Positions 1 to 7,567 of a stretch of 56,344 nt of DNA are shown piece by piece. How positions within the stretch are numbered: position 1 is the first letter of the stretch; each line of letters begins with the position of its first letter. A program made the translations under genes and the position numbers. This DNA is from a virus, in IMG/VR virus record IMGVR_UViG_3300031746_000024, positions 1 through 56,344 of that record; one strand, 5' to 3'. The notes under the pieces were generated by a model that was given only the letters and a program-made list of their open reading frames with translations, had not been told where the DNA came from and did no database searches.

Positions 1-84
1 AGGCGTGGTCGTGCCTGAACCCGAGGTGCCAGCGGGTCGAGGTGGTCGGCCGCGGGGCGCGGGGCCGTGTTGGGGGGGATTTCC

Positions 85-645
85 ATGGCGGGACTGGGGA
101 AGTTCAGGATCGAGGAGAGGTCGCTTGACTCCCTCTCCCCGGCGGACTGGAACCCGAGGGAGATAGACGACGCGTCCCTCGACGGGCTGGAGAGGTGCAT
201 CCTCAGGTACGGGCTCGTCCAGCCGATCGTGTGGAACGAGAGGTCCGGGAGGGTCGTCGGGGGCCACCAGCGGCTGAAGGTGCTGAGGAGGAACGGGGAG
301 GACAGGACACAGGTCGTGGTCGTGGACCTGTCCGACGACGAGGAGAAGGCCCTGTCCGTCTCGCTGAACAACGAGATGATCCAGGGCCGGTGGACGGACG
401 GGCTCCAGTCGCTGATCGCGAGCATCCGGGACGGGTCCGCGGTGGAGGGGCTGATGACGGACGAGCTCGTCGAGTCCCTCGCGGGGTCGGGGGCCGGGGA
501 GGTCGGGCCCCTCGACGCGTCGAGGCCGCCGAGGATGGTGTGGACCGTCGTCGGGGTGCCGGAGGGCAGGGAGGGGGAGGCGGCGCCGTACGTCGAGGCG
601 ATAGCGAGGATCGAGGGGGCCTTCGTGGAGACGGCGAGGCGATGA
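85..645 (+). CDS. ParB-like nuclease-domain protein
   Basis: Small ParB/Srx-fold protein of 186 residues. The N-terminal half has the family pattern: a LSPADWNPRE stretch, then a regulator-type helix ending in GLVQPIV and the signature GGHQRLKVL, where ParB proteins bind nucleotide. The C-terminal half is acidic and unassigned. Phage copies often sit beside terminase genes and are proposed to act as DNA-binding or nicking factors in packaging or DNA modification, which fits its place before terS and terL. The ATG at 85 was chosen over the in-frame ATG at 67 because the conserved domain starts after it and a G-rich ribosome site lies just upstream. The stop overlaps the next ATG (ATGA). The fold is fairly certain; the role is inferred from position. 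Confidence 0.8.
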   Translation: MAGLGKFRIEERSLDSLSPADWNPREIDDASLDGLERCILRYGLVQPIVWNERSGRVVGGHQRLKVLRRNGEDRTQVVVVDLSDDEEKALSVSLNNEMIQGRWTDGLQSLIASIRDGSAVEGLMTDELVESLAGSGAGEVGPLDASRPPRMVWTVVGVPEGREGEAAPYVEAIARIEGAFVETARR

Positions 646-1271
646 CCGCGTGGGACGCCCAGGTCGAGGTCCGGCGGAGCCTCTTCGGCCGCCACCACGG
701 GTTCGGGCACGTCGTCGTCGTGGACCTGGCCGGGAACTGGCCCGTGTGGGAGAGGCTGTGCGGGCCGAGGATGAGGTACGTCGGGTACACGGGAGACGAC
801 CCGTCCGGGGCCGCGGGGGCGATCCTGGCGGCCGAGAGGGACGTGGACGTCGTGGACGTCGGGGGGCGCGACCCGTGGGGCCTGTACGCCGACGTCCTCT
901 CCGGGTTCCGGGGGAGGGCGGTGACGGTCTTCATGTCCGTCCCGTCGTCGGCCCTGCGGCTCGACGGGGGGATGCCGAGGTACGTCTGGGAGAGGGCGGG
1001 GGTCCCGTTCGACTGGGGGAGGTGGAACGGCCCGGCCTTCGACGCGCTCGTCCTGCGCGCCGGGCTGTCCTACGCCTGGGACCGGGGGTTCTCCGTGGAG
1101 GAGGCGGTGGCGGTTAGGTTCTTGGGCAAACCGTTCCCCTGGCGTTACAATCATGTGGGATTGCGGCTTCGTTCAGAGTGGGGTGAGAATGACGGACAAG
1201 GAGACGGCGGTCCTGGAGTTCAAGGCCAGGGAGCAGACGCGGGCGGAGAACCTCCACCCGCTCGTCCGTGA
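642..1271 (+). CDS. Unknown protein, possible Rossmann-like fold, coupled to the ParB-like gene
   Basis: The ATG overlaps the stop of the ParB-like gene, so the two are translationally coupled. The product is up to 209 residues. Residues about 20-110 alternate hydrophobic strands (HVVVVDLAG, VDVVDVGG, RAVTVFMSV) with helices, which suggests a Rossmann-type fold. Together with a ParB-like partner this hints at a degenerate DNA methyltransferase, but no catalytic NPPY-type motif is seen. The last 28 or so codons overlap the next gene and look unlike coding sequence of the same style. Coding style also changes at about 1110, where a promoter-like sequence begins, so the true C-terminus may have been altered by a frameshift. 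I do not recognise the family. Confidence 0.55.
   Translation: MTAWDAQVEVRRSLFGRHHGFGHVVVVDLAGNWPVWERLCGPRMRYVGYTGDDPSGAAGAILAAERDVDVVDVGGRDPWGLYADVLSGFRGRAVTVFMSVPSSALRLDGGMPRYVWERAGVPFDWGRWNGPAFDALVLRAGLSYAWDRGFSVEEAVAVRFLGKPFPWRYNHVGLRLRSEWGENDGQGDGGPGVQGQGADAGGEPPPARP
1122..1151 (+). promoter_or_regulatory. Candidate sigma70-type promoter
   Basis: TTGGGC (1122-1127) and TACAAT (1146-1151) are separated by 18 bases inside the 3' end of the preceding gene, in a short AT-richer patch of otherwise GC-rich DNA. It would drive the unknown gene at 1189 and the terminase genes. This is motif matching only. Confidence 0.45.
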
Positions 1272-1605
1272 CCCGGTGCTCCGAAATCTCGTGACGGCGT
1301 GGTCCATGTTCCCCGTGGCCTTCGGGGACCCGGCCGGGGCGATGCCGGGGGACGAGAAGGCCCGGTGGAAGTGGCTCTGGTCGAACGTCCGCTTCGACTC
1401 CGAGGACCTCGCCGACATCCTGCGGATCGACTCCCTCAAGGTCGGCAAGCTCGTCAACAGGGCGGCGGCCTTCCGGCTGATCTACCCCGACGGGACGTCC
1501 AGCGCCCTCGCCCTCCAGTTCGTCAGGAACGAGATCCAGAAGGCCGTCTCGAAGAGGGCCGGGCGGCCGAGGAACGAGGAGGCCGAGGACAGGAAGGAGA
1601 AGTGA
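1189..1605 (+). CDS. Unknown protein before the small terminase subunit
   Basis: 138-residue, charged, mostly helical protein ending in a Lys/Glu/Arg-rich tail (RPRNEEAEDRKEK). The stretch DILRIDSLKVGKLVNRAAAF resembles a helix-turn-helix pair, and YPDGT follows as a possible wing. A DNA-binding accessory to packaging is therefore possible, but I do not recognise the family. ATG 1189 was chosen over the in-frame ATG at 1153 because GGGTGAG lies just upstream and the residues between look non-conserved. It ends one base before the terS start, in the same transcription unit. Confidence 0.65.
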   Translation: MTDKETAVLEFKAREQTRAENLHPLVRDPVLRNLVTAWSMFPVAFGDPAGAMPGDEKARWKWLWSNVRFDSEDLADILRIDSLKVGKLVNRAAAFRLIYPDGTSSALALQFVRNEIQKAVSKRAGRPRNEEAEDRKEK

Positions 1606-1606
1606 G

Positions 1607-2110
1607 ATGTACGCGACGAAGCCGTCGACGCAGGAGACCTACGAGCGGAGGATCAAGGTCTTCCGCATGAAGATGCGGGGCCTGAACCACACCGCGATCG
1701 CGAGGGAGCTGAACGTCACCCGCAACGCGATCGTCCGGGACTCGAAGTGGATCAAGGAGCACTTCACCCAGCTCGCGGCCCAGGCCGACCGCAACACCGA
1801 GATGGGGGAGGCGATGGCCCACCTGGAGGAGATCGAGAAGGAGGCCATGTTCAACTACTCCGAGACGGAGAACCCGAAGGCGAAGAACGACTTCCTCCTC
1901 ACCGCCATCACGGCCTGCGAGAAGAGGGTCAAGCTGATGATGGACGCTGGGATCATCTCGAAGGCGCCGGTGGACCTGAACCTGACGGTCGACCTGTCGA
2001 GGATGTCGACGGAGGAGCTCATCCAGCGCAGGCGGGATGTCGTGAACCGCCTCACGCAGGTCGGCGCGGCGTCCGCCATGGGGGTGACGGGTGAGCCGAA
2101 CCAAAACTAA
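1607..2110 (+). CDS. Terminase small subunit
   Basis: Putative small terminase subunit of 167 residues, which recognises phage DNA and hands it to the ATPase/nuclease subunit. An N-terminal helix-turn-helix is visible at about residues 25-50 (LNHTAIARELNVTRNAIVRDS). A central acidic helical part (EEIEKEAMFNY) and a C-terminal helix with MSTEELIQRRRDVVNRL resemble the oligomerisation and tail segments of phage TerS proteins. AGGAG lies upstream of the ATG, and its 3' end overlaps the GTG of terL by 20 bases. Size, HTH and position directly before terL all support the call. The sequence is not a close match to a TerS I can name. Confidence 0.8.
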   Translation: MYATKPSTQETYERRIKVFRMKMRGLNHTAIARELNVTRNAIVRDSKWIKEHFTQLAAQADRNTEMGEAMAHLEEIEKEAMFNYSETENPKAKNDFLLTAITACEKRVKLMMDAGIISKAPVDLNLTVDLSRMSTEELIQRRRDVVNRLTQVGAASAMGVTGEPNQN

Positions 2111-5100
2111 GGCGCCGCAGCTGGACATGGCGGCGATGCGGAACGACCTCACCTACCTCGCCCGCATCGACGCGGAGCTCGACGGGAGGGCCAAGTCCCA
2201 GGACCCGAGGTCGTACGGGCTCCCGGACCTCCTGCGCCCCGCGGCCGAGGGGGAGACGGAGGCCCAGCTCGCCGAGAGGCAGGACCGGGAGATCCGGGAC
2301 CTGATCGAGAAGAAGCTATGGGTCCTGAAGGACGCGAGGCGGCTCGCGATCAAGCTCTCGCCCCCGATGGTGGAGTTCATCTCCACGATGTTCTACCGGA
2401 GGGCGAACCAGGCGATCCTGTGGAAGGGGCGCGGGTCGGGCGGGACGCTGTGCGCGGCCATCCTCGTTTGGCTCTGCCTCGTCTACCACCGGATGTCGTT
2501 CACCAGCATGGCCGGATCCACTGAACAAGCTAAGCTGATCTACCAGTACACGAAGTCCTTCTGGGAGTGCTTCCCGGTCCTGTCGGCGTCCCTCCTCGAG
2601 GTGGAGCCGCTCATGACCGAGACGCGGCTGAAGAACGGGGTGCTGCTGAAGATCATCTCCGCGTCGGAGAAGCAGACCCGAGGCAAGCACAACCCTGGGT
2701 TCATCGTCGACGAGTCCTGCCAGTCCAGCCAGAACGTCGACTACCTCATCCAGACCGCCATGCAGGGCGCGATGTCCGAGCCCAACTCGATGGTGGTCGT
2801 CCTCTCCACCTTCCACTACCCGATCGGCCTGTTCCAGGAGATCTGGGACTACGCGGAGGAGCGCGGGTTCAGGCGGTTCAACTGGAACTGCTACGACTCC
2901 ATGGCGCCATGCTCCGAGGGGATCGTGACGGCGACGCCGGGGGACCCGGAGGCCCTGGAGTTCTGCCGGACGCAGTGCCCGCTCACCGAGAAGAGGCCGA
3001 GCCTCGACCCCGAGGGGAACCAGGTCGGGTGGAGGTACGCCGGGTGCGACGGGAAGGGGAGGCACACGCGGGGGTTCCAGAAGAGGGAGAACCTGATCCT
3101 CGCGAAGAAGATGAATCGGGGGACGGACGTCTTCGAGAACGAGTACGAGAACAACCGGCCCAAGTGGATGCGCCCGATCTACGACCCGACCCTCGTCGAC
3201 GGGATCCTCGTCCCGGAGTCGTGGCCGGTCGTCGCCCCGGTCGACGCGGAGGACCCGGAGGCCGTGGCGGAGAGCCTGTCCGGGGACAGGAGGTACGAGA
3301 TCGCGGAGAAGTCCGTGGGGATCGACTGGGGGCTGGAGGGGCAGACGGCCCTCGTCCTGTCGGTCCTCGTGCGGTTCACGAGGCCGCCGTCGGACCCGAA
3401 GAAGGGGCTGCCGGACGGGCCGCCGGTCGACTGGTGCATCGGGGTCCTGGAGTCCGAGTTCCTGTCGGGCAAGCTCACGTCCGAGGCCATCAAGGTCCTC
3501 ATGATGTGGCAGGAGATGTACGGGGACAAGGACTTCTTCGTCTACGGCGACGCGAGCCACCCGTTCAACAACCTGGAGGTGGACCAGGCCGGGTTCAACC
3601 TCATGAACGTGCAGTTCGCCAAGTGGAAGGACTACGGGGTGGGGAACTGCGTGAAGTACCTCGTGACCCCCGGCAAGCTGTTCATCCGGGAGAACCTCCA
3701 CACGCTCCTGGACCAGATCAAGCGGTACCGCCGGGACAAGTACGGGAAGCCGATCAAGAAGGACGACCACGGGCCTGACGCCTTCATGTCCTATCTCGAT
3801 GCCAAGACGAGAGTTATGACACGCTCGGGGTGGGCACCGGTGGGAAGGCTGGGTGTCGGGGTTGAAGTTCTGACGCATGCCGGAAGATTTCGTCCGATCG
3901 TCAAGTACGAGCCCGCTCTCTACACGAAAGGGAGATGCGTGGAGGTGAACTTCGCCGGGCGAACGCATCCTGTTGATGCGCATCGTGTCACCCTTGAGCA
4001 TCCTTTCCAGATTGAGGATGGTTCATGGGTCGAGGCCGAGAACCTGAAGCCGGGGATGAGGGTCCAGTGCCTGGCCTCTCGATGCGTCAGGTGCGGGATG
4101 AAGATCCTCTGGTCGCGCAAGTTTTGTGACGGGTGCGTCGGGAAGGGGCGAAACGCGAGATGGAAAAACCCTGGGGAGCGCGAGCGGGTAGAGGCCGAGG
4201 GGAAGGCGGAGGTTCTCCGGTCAGAATACGTGACGGGGGTGCGAGACGCTACCACGAACGCAAGGGCGGCGACAGCGGCTCGTGCCGACATGATCAGGTC
4301 GAATCCTGGGGAGAGGGAGAAGGTAAGAGAGCATCTGAGGACAATTCTTCCGTTGGTGAACACGCCCGAGAAGAGGGGGCGGCAGTCACGTCTGATGAAG
4401 ATGCTCCACGCACGGGAAGGATTCTTCGATCATCTTCGCACCCCGGAAGGGAGGGAGAGGGCTCGTCGGCAGGTTATCGCACGGATGATTGCCGATCGTC
4501 AGGTCCCCTTCAACTGCCGTTTGAGGCACTTCACCGACATCGAGCGGGAGATGTTCGACTCGTTCGTGGGGGCGGGATTCGAGCCGGTTCATAATCTTCG
4601 GGTTGGACGATGGTTCCTTGATATCGCTCTCCCGGAGTTGATGGTCGCGGTGGAGTGCGACGGGGGGAACTGGCACAACTCGAAGGAGGCGCGGGAGAGG
4701 GACGCCAAGAAGGACGCCTACTTGAGGGGACACGGATGGGAGGTGTTCCGGTTTTCAGGGAAACGGATCAAGGACGGCGTAGATGGGTGCCGGGACGAGG
4801 TTCTGCGGGTTGTGGCCAACCACGAGGGTCTCTACGAGTTCACCTCGATCGAGGTCGTCTCGGTGAAGATCGTCGAGATGAAGCGGCCACGGACGGCGTA
4901 CCACTTCGAGGTGGAGGAGGACAGGAGCTACGTCGCCAGGGGAATCGTGTCCCACAACTGCTCGATGCTCCACTACCGGTTCGAGGAGCGGTTTCACGGG
5001 GAGGATGCGGGTATCGCGTCGCCGGAGGCTGGCAGGCCGAGGGCGGCCAGGCAGCCCGCCGCCCCGCCGGAGGCGCCGCCGCCGTCCGTGGCGTTCGGCG

Positions 5101-5264
5101 TGTCGCCCCCGGTGAGGTCGCCCGAGTTCGGGGGCGACGCCTTCATGCAGCCGGTCGTCGGGGGCGGCCTGGTGATGCCGCTGTCGGTCAACCAGGAGCG
5201 GTCGCCTATTGACAATGCGGGGAGGTCGAGGAAGACTGGTGGTAAGGGCGTCATCGTCTTCTGA
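2091..5264 (+). CDS. Terminase large subunit, interrupted by an intein
   Basis: ATP-driven DNA packaging motor and headful/cos nuclease; precursor of 1057 residues, about 667 after removal of the intein (residues about 567-956). ATPase motifs: a deviant Walker A (WKGRGSGGT) in which the usual Lys of GKT is Gly and a Lys stands near the start of the loop, as in some terminases; Walker B FIVDES; coupling motif LSTF. RNase H-like nuclease: VGIDWG, FVYGDASH and DDHGPDAF supply the three Asp. The intein sits directly after that last motif, a highly conserved site. The C-terminus is a Pro/Ala-rich tail. It starts with GTG overlapping terS; an in-frame ATG further in would remove the N-terminal helix. 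Confidence 0.93.
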   Translation: MSRTKTKAPQLDMAAMRNDLTYLARIDAELDGRAKSQDPRSYGLPDLLRPAAEGETEAQLAERQDREIRDLIEKKLWVLKDARRLAIKLSPPMVEFISTMFYRRANQAILWKGRGSGGTLCAAILVWLCLVYHRMSFTSMAGSTEQAKLIYQYTKSFWECFPVLSASLLEVEPLMTETRLKNGVLLKIISASEKQTRGKHNPGFIVDESCQSSQNVDYLIQTAMQGAMSEPNSMVVVLSTFHYPIGLFQEIWDYAEERGFRRFNWNCYDSMAPCSEGIVTATPGDPEALEFCRTQCPLTEKRPSLDPEGNQVGWRYAGCDGKGRHTRGFQKRENLILAKKMNRGTDVFENEYENNRPKWMRPIYDPTLVDGILVPESWPVVAPVDAEDPEAVAESLSGDRRYEIAEKSVGIDWGLEGQTALVLSVLVRFTRPPSDPKKGLPDGPPVDWCIGVLESEFLSGKLTSEAIKVLMMWQEMYGDKDFFVYGDASHPFNNLEVDQAGFNLMNVQFAKWKDYGVGNCVKYLVTPGKLFIRENLHTLLDQIKRYRRDKYGKPIKKDDHGPDAFMSYLDAKTRVMTRSGWAPVGRLGVGVEVLTHAGRFRPIVKYEPALYTKGRCVEVNFAGRTHPVDAHRVTLEHPFQIEDGSWVEAENLKPGMRVQCLASRCVRCGMKILWSRKFCDGCVGKGRNARWKNPGERERVEAEGKAEVLRSEYVTGVRDATTNARAATAARADMIRSNPGEREKVREHLRTILPLVNTPEKRGRQSRLMKMLHAREGFFDHLRTPEGRERARRQVIARMIADRQVPFNCRLRHFTDIEREMFDSFVGAGFEPVHNLRVGRWFLDIALPELMVAVECDGGNWHNSKEARERDAKKDAYLRGHGWEVFRFSGKRIKDGVDGCRDEVLRVVANHEGLYEFTSIEVVSVKIVEMKRPRTAYHFEVEEDRSYVARGIVSHNCSMLHYRFEERFHGEDAGIASPEAGRPRAARQPAAPPEAPPPSVAFGVSPPVRSPEFGGDAFMQPVVGGGLVMPLSVNQERSPIDNAGRSRKTGGKGVIVF
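3789..4958 (+). mobile_element. Intein with Vsr-like (EDxHD-type) homing endonuclease domain inside terL
   Basis: Protein-splicing element of about 390 residues. Splicing blocks seen: A-like LDAKTRVMTRSGW, B-like VTLEHPF, F-like YHFEVEEDRSYVARG and C-terminal VSHN followed by Cys(+1) at 4959. The position normally held by Cys1 is Tyr (TAT, 3792-3794), preceded by Ser (3789-3791), so the exact N-terminal junction is uncertain. Between the blocks lie a possible zinc knuckle (CVRC..CDGC, residues about 665-683), Arg-rich helices and a Vsr/DUF559-like nuclease at residues about 813-911 (FLDIALPEL, VECDGGNWH, ERDAKKDAYL, WEVFRF) instead of LAGLIDADG. Third codon positions are more AT-rich than in the exteins, which suggests transfer. 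Confidence 0.85.
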
Positions 5265-5276
5265 AGGAGACCCGAG

Positions 5277-5576
5277 ATGAAGAACGTCTACGTGTCGTTC
5301 CCGCAGGTCGGCGTCCCCGGGTCCGAGGCCGAGTTCCTCCAGCCGATCGCCGAGGAGCTGAGCGCGGCCCTCCAGGGCCCGAAGCCCTTCTCCATGTTCT
5401 ACCGCGACCAGGTCGGCGCGGTGCGCGCCCTCATCGAGGACGTGGACGACTCCAACGCCGCGGCCCTCGCGGTCGCCACCGGGGTCTCCTCCGTCACGAG
5501 GGGGACCGCCTTCAAGGCCGTCGAGATCGACTCGGCGGGGACGAGGACGGAGCTCGCAGACCCCGTCATCGTGTAG
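5277..5576 (+). CDS. Unknown 99-residue protein
   Basis: Short protein after terL with a clear AAGGAG site before its ATG. The N-terminus is strand-rich (MKNVYVSFPQVG), followed by Ala-rich helices and a C-terminal strand pattern (KAVEIDSAGTRTEL). No signal peptide, membrane segment or known motif is seen. It lies in the same run as the terminase and head-associated genes, so a virion or assembly role is possible but not shown. Not recognised. Confidence 0.7.
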   Translation: MKNVYVSFPQVGVPGSEAEFLQPIAEELSAALQGPKPFSMFYRDQVGAVRALIEDVDDSNAAALAVATGVSSVTRGTAFKAVEIDSAGTRTELADPVIV

Positions 5577-5617
5577 GGACGGCGGTCGAGATGGTCGTTT
5601 CCCGACAGGAGGTCCGC

Positions 5618-6319
5618 ATGGCTCCATCGAGGGGCGGGGACGGGCTGTCCGTCCTGAAGTCTGCCACCGGCGGCCTGCTCAAGTTCAACCCCCACCACGA
5701 CGCCCACGGCAGGTTCTCCGAGGCCGAGGAAGCCGTCATCAGCACCATGGCGAACGTCCCCGAGGACGACCTCCGGCAGAGGGACGAGGACTTCATCCAC
5801 CAGGCCGAGAAGGTCGGGCTCGTCGGGAAGCGCGGCTACTTCCTCAACTACGTCCCCAAGGCCAACTGGACGGGGGAGGAGCCGAAGGAGTGGTCGGAGA
5901 TGAACCGCGAGATCGGGACCCTCGAGGGGAGGGCCAACGCCAACGTCAAGAAGTCCGAGAACAAGGACTTCTCCCGCGCGGACCAGGTGTTCTTCCTCTC
6001 CAGGGCGGCCGTCCACCGCGCCGCCGCCATCCAGATCGCGAAGAGGCGGGACAAGGTCTGGTCCAAGGCGCCCGCCGCGGAGCCCGCCGCCCCAGCCCCC
6101 GCGGCGCCCGAGAAGGACATGGGGGCCAAGGTCAAGATCCCCCGCGCCCTGGCCGAGGAGATGGCGAGCGCCACGGAGGCGTTCGGCTGGAGCGAGGAGG
6201 AGGAGTACAAGCTCGACCCGAAGAAGGTCAAGCAGTTCAAGGTCGGGGCCGTCCGCGACGCGGCGGCCGCGGGCCTCATCACGCAGGAAGAGGCGGGCGA
6301 TATCATCGCCGGCCTGTGA
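5618..6319 (+). CDS. Unknown head-associated protein with an HGRF-type tag
   Basis: 233-residue protein. Near the N-terminus it has FNPHHDAHGRFSE, a version of the 'NP..H...GRF' segment often found in phage proteins close to head maturation genes. Charged helices follow, then an Ala/Pro-rich linker (PAAPAPAAPE) and a C-terminal helical domain (VRDAAAAGLITQEEAGDII). ATG 5618 has AGGAGGT at 5607-5613. An in-frame ATG at 5591 would add nine residues with a weaker site. Function is unknown; the tag and neighbourhood suggest a virion protein. Confidence 0.7.
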   Translation: MAPSRGGDGLSVLKSATGGLLKFNPHHDAHGRFSEAEEAVISTMANVPEDDLRQRDEDFIHQAEKVGLVGKRGYFLNYVPKANWTGEEPKEWSEMNREIGTLEGRANANVKKSENKDFSRADQVFFLSRAAVHRAAAIQIAKRRDKVWSKAPAAEPAAPAPAAPEKDMGAKVKIPRALAEEMASATEAFGWSEEEEYKLDPKKVKQFKVGAVRDAAAAGLITQEEAGDIIAGL

Positions 6320-6330
6320 GGAGCCACTCC

Positions 6331-7563
6331 ATGGACAAGAACCCCTGGACCGGCCGACTCGCGGTCGAGGTGACCGGGAAGATGGGCGGGTGCTGCGTCG
6401 GGACGATCGTCAAGTGGCGCCCCCAGAACATCGGCGAGAAGAGGACCTGCTCCTACTGCGAGTCCTACCTCAAGACGATCCGGGCGGGAGAGGTCCTGTC
6501 CCCCGTCTTCACGGGAGGGATCCTGGAGCACCACCGCGAGGTGGCGGAGCCGGAGCTGACCATCGGGGGGCTCTACTTCGCCTCCGGCAGGTTCGCCTCC
6601 GAGGAGGCCGTGAGGAAGTGGATGGCCGACCGGGACATGGCAGGGGACGTCGCCAAGGTGGATGAGCACGCCTTCTACCTCCCCGTCGACGGCTCCCTCA
6701 TGGCCGACTCCGTGCGGCTGGTCTGGGTCGCCCCCGGGGTCGTGGGCGAGATCGGGGTGTCGGAGAAGCAGGTCGCCGTTGGCGGCGGCCAGGCGTCCAT
6801 GTCCTCCCCCGGGATCACGACCACGTCCATCGCGTCGGGAGGGGACCTCTTCCCGGCGCAGGGGCCCGCGGCCTCCGCGGCCGTGGTAGAGGGGGTGCCC
6901 TCCCTCATCCAGGGGATCACCGACGCGCAGGACGGGCACCAGCACGAGTACTTCCTGACGCCCGTGCCCGAGGTGGCCGGGTGGCGGGTCAAGTCCTTCA
7001 CCTCCTTCAACAACGGGCACGCCCACATGATCGAGTGCGCCGTCGGGTCGGGCGGGGAGATCGACACCAGGACTGCCCCGGACCAGACACCGGTCGGGGG
7101 GCACGCGCACTCGCACCGGGTGGCGTGGCCGATCGGGAAGTCCGACGGGGGGGAGCCCGAGGGGCAGGACGCCGACTTCGTCCACAAGACCATGGGGGCC
7201 GTCGACGGCTTCTGCAAGGACGTGCTCGGCGGCGGGGCCATGCAGGCGATGAGCGACTTCAGGGCCAAGATGGACGGGGCGATCGAGCGCGCGAGGGGCG
7301 CGTCCCCCGGAGTCGCGCCGAGCGGGGAGGTCATCGACGCGGTCTCCGACGCGGCCGGGATGGGGAACCCCGGGAACGTCGAGTCCCTGGTCGAGTGGGT
7401 GGGGGAGAAGGGGTTCGACGGGTGCGTCGCGGCCATCAAGGGGAGCAGGCGCGCGAGCGAGGAGGTCGACGACCCCGTGAAGGTCTGCGGCTGGCTCAAG
7501 GGCCAGGCCAAGAAGAAGGGGAAGCTGGCCCCCGAGCACGCGTACGGGAAGAAGAAGGAGTGA
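6331..7563 (+). CDS. Unknown virion-type protein with repeated HxH metal-binding pairs
   Basis: 410-residue protein. The N-terminus has Cys pairs (GGCC, CSYC), a possible zinc site. The segment SGRFASEEAVRKWMAD and a following strand-rich part resemble XkdF-like phage proteins in style. The middle carries three His clusters (DGHQHEY, NNGHAHM, GGHAHSHR) that look like metal-binding turns in beta hairpins; the gene at 9402 has the same type. The C-terminus (FDGCVAAIKG...VCGWLKGQ...KKKGK) matches a short basic module, 'F..CV..I....C.W.K', frequent in phage head genes. ATG 6331 follows GAGGAG. Biochemical role unknown. Confidence 0.7.
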   Translation: MDKNPWTGRLAVEVTGKMGGCCVGTIVKWRPQNIGEKRTCSYCESYLKTIRAGEVLSPVFTGGILEHHREVAEPELTIGGLYFASGRFASEEAVRKWMADRDMAGDVAKVDEHAFYLPVDGSLMADSVRLVWVAPGVVGEIGVSEKQVAVGGGQASMSSPGITTTSIASGGDLFPAQGPAASAAVVEGVPSLIQGITDAQDGHQHEYFLTPVPEVAGWRVKSFTSFNNGHAHMIECAVGSGGEIDTRTAPDQTPVGGHAHSHRVAWPIGKSDGGEPEGQDADFVHKTMGAVDGFCKDVLGGGAMQAMSDFRAKMDGAIERARGASPGVAPSGEVIDAVSDAAGMGNPGNVESLVEWVGEKGFDGCVAAIKGSRRASEEVDDPVKVCGWLKGQAKKKGKLAPEHAYGKKKE

Positions 7564-7567
7564 CCAG

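Noticed and set aside
1-84. A gene ending at the left edge
   Set aside because: Too short to support a frame; no motif visible.
3789-4958. Class 3 intein
   Set aside because: Class 3 inteins need Cys at block F position 4 with a Trp/Thr pair; here this position is His and +1 Cys is normal.
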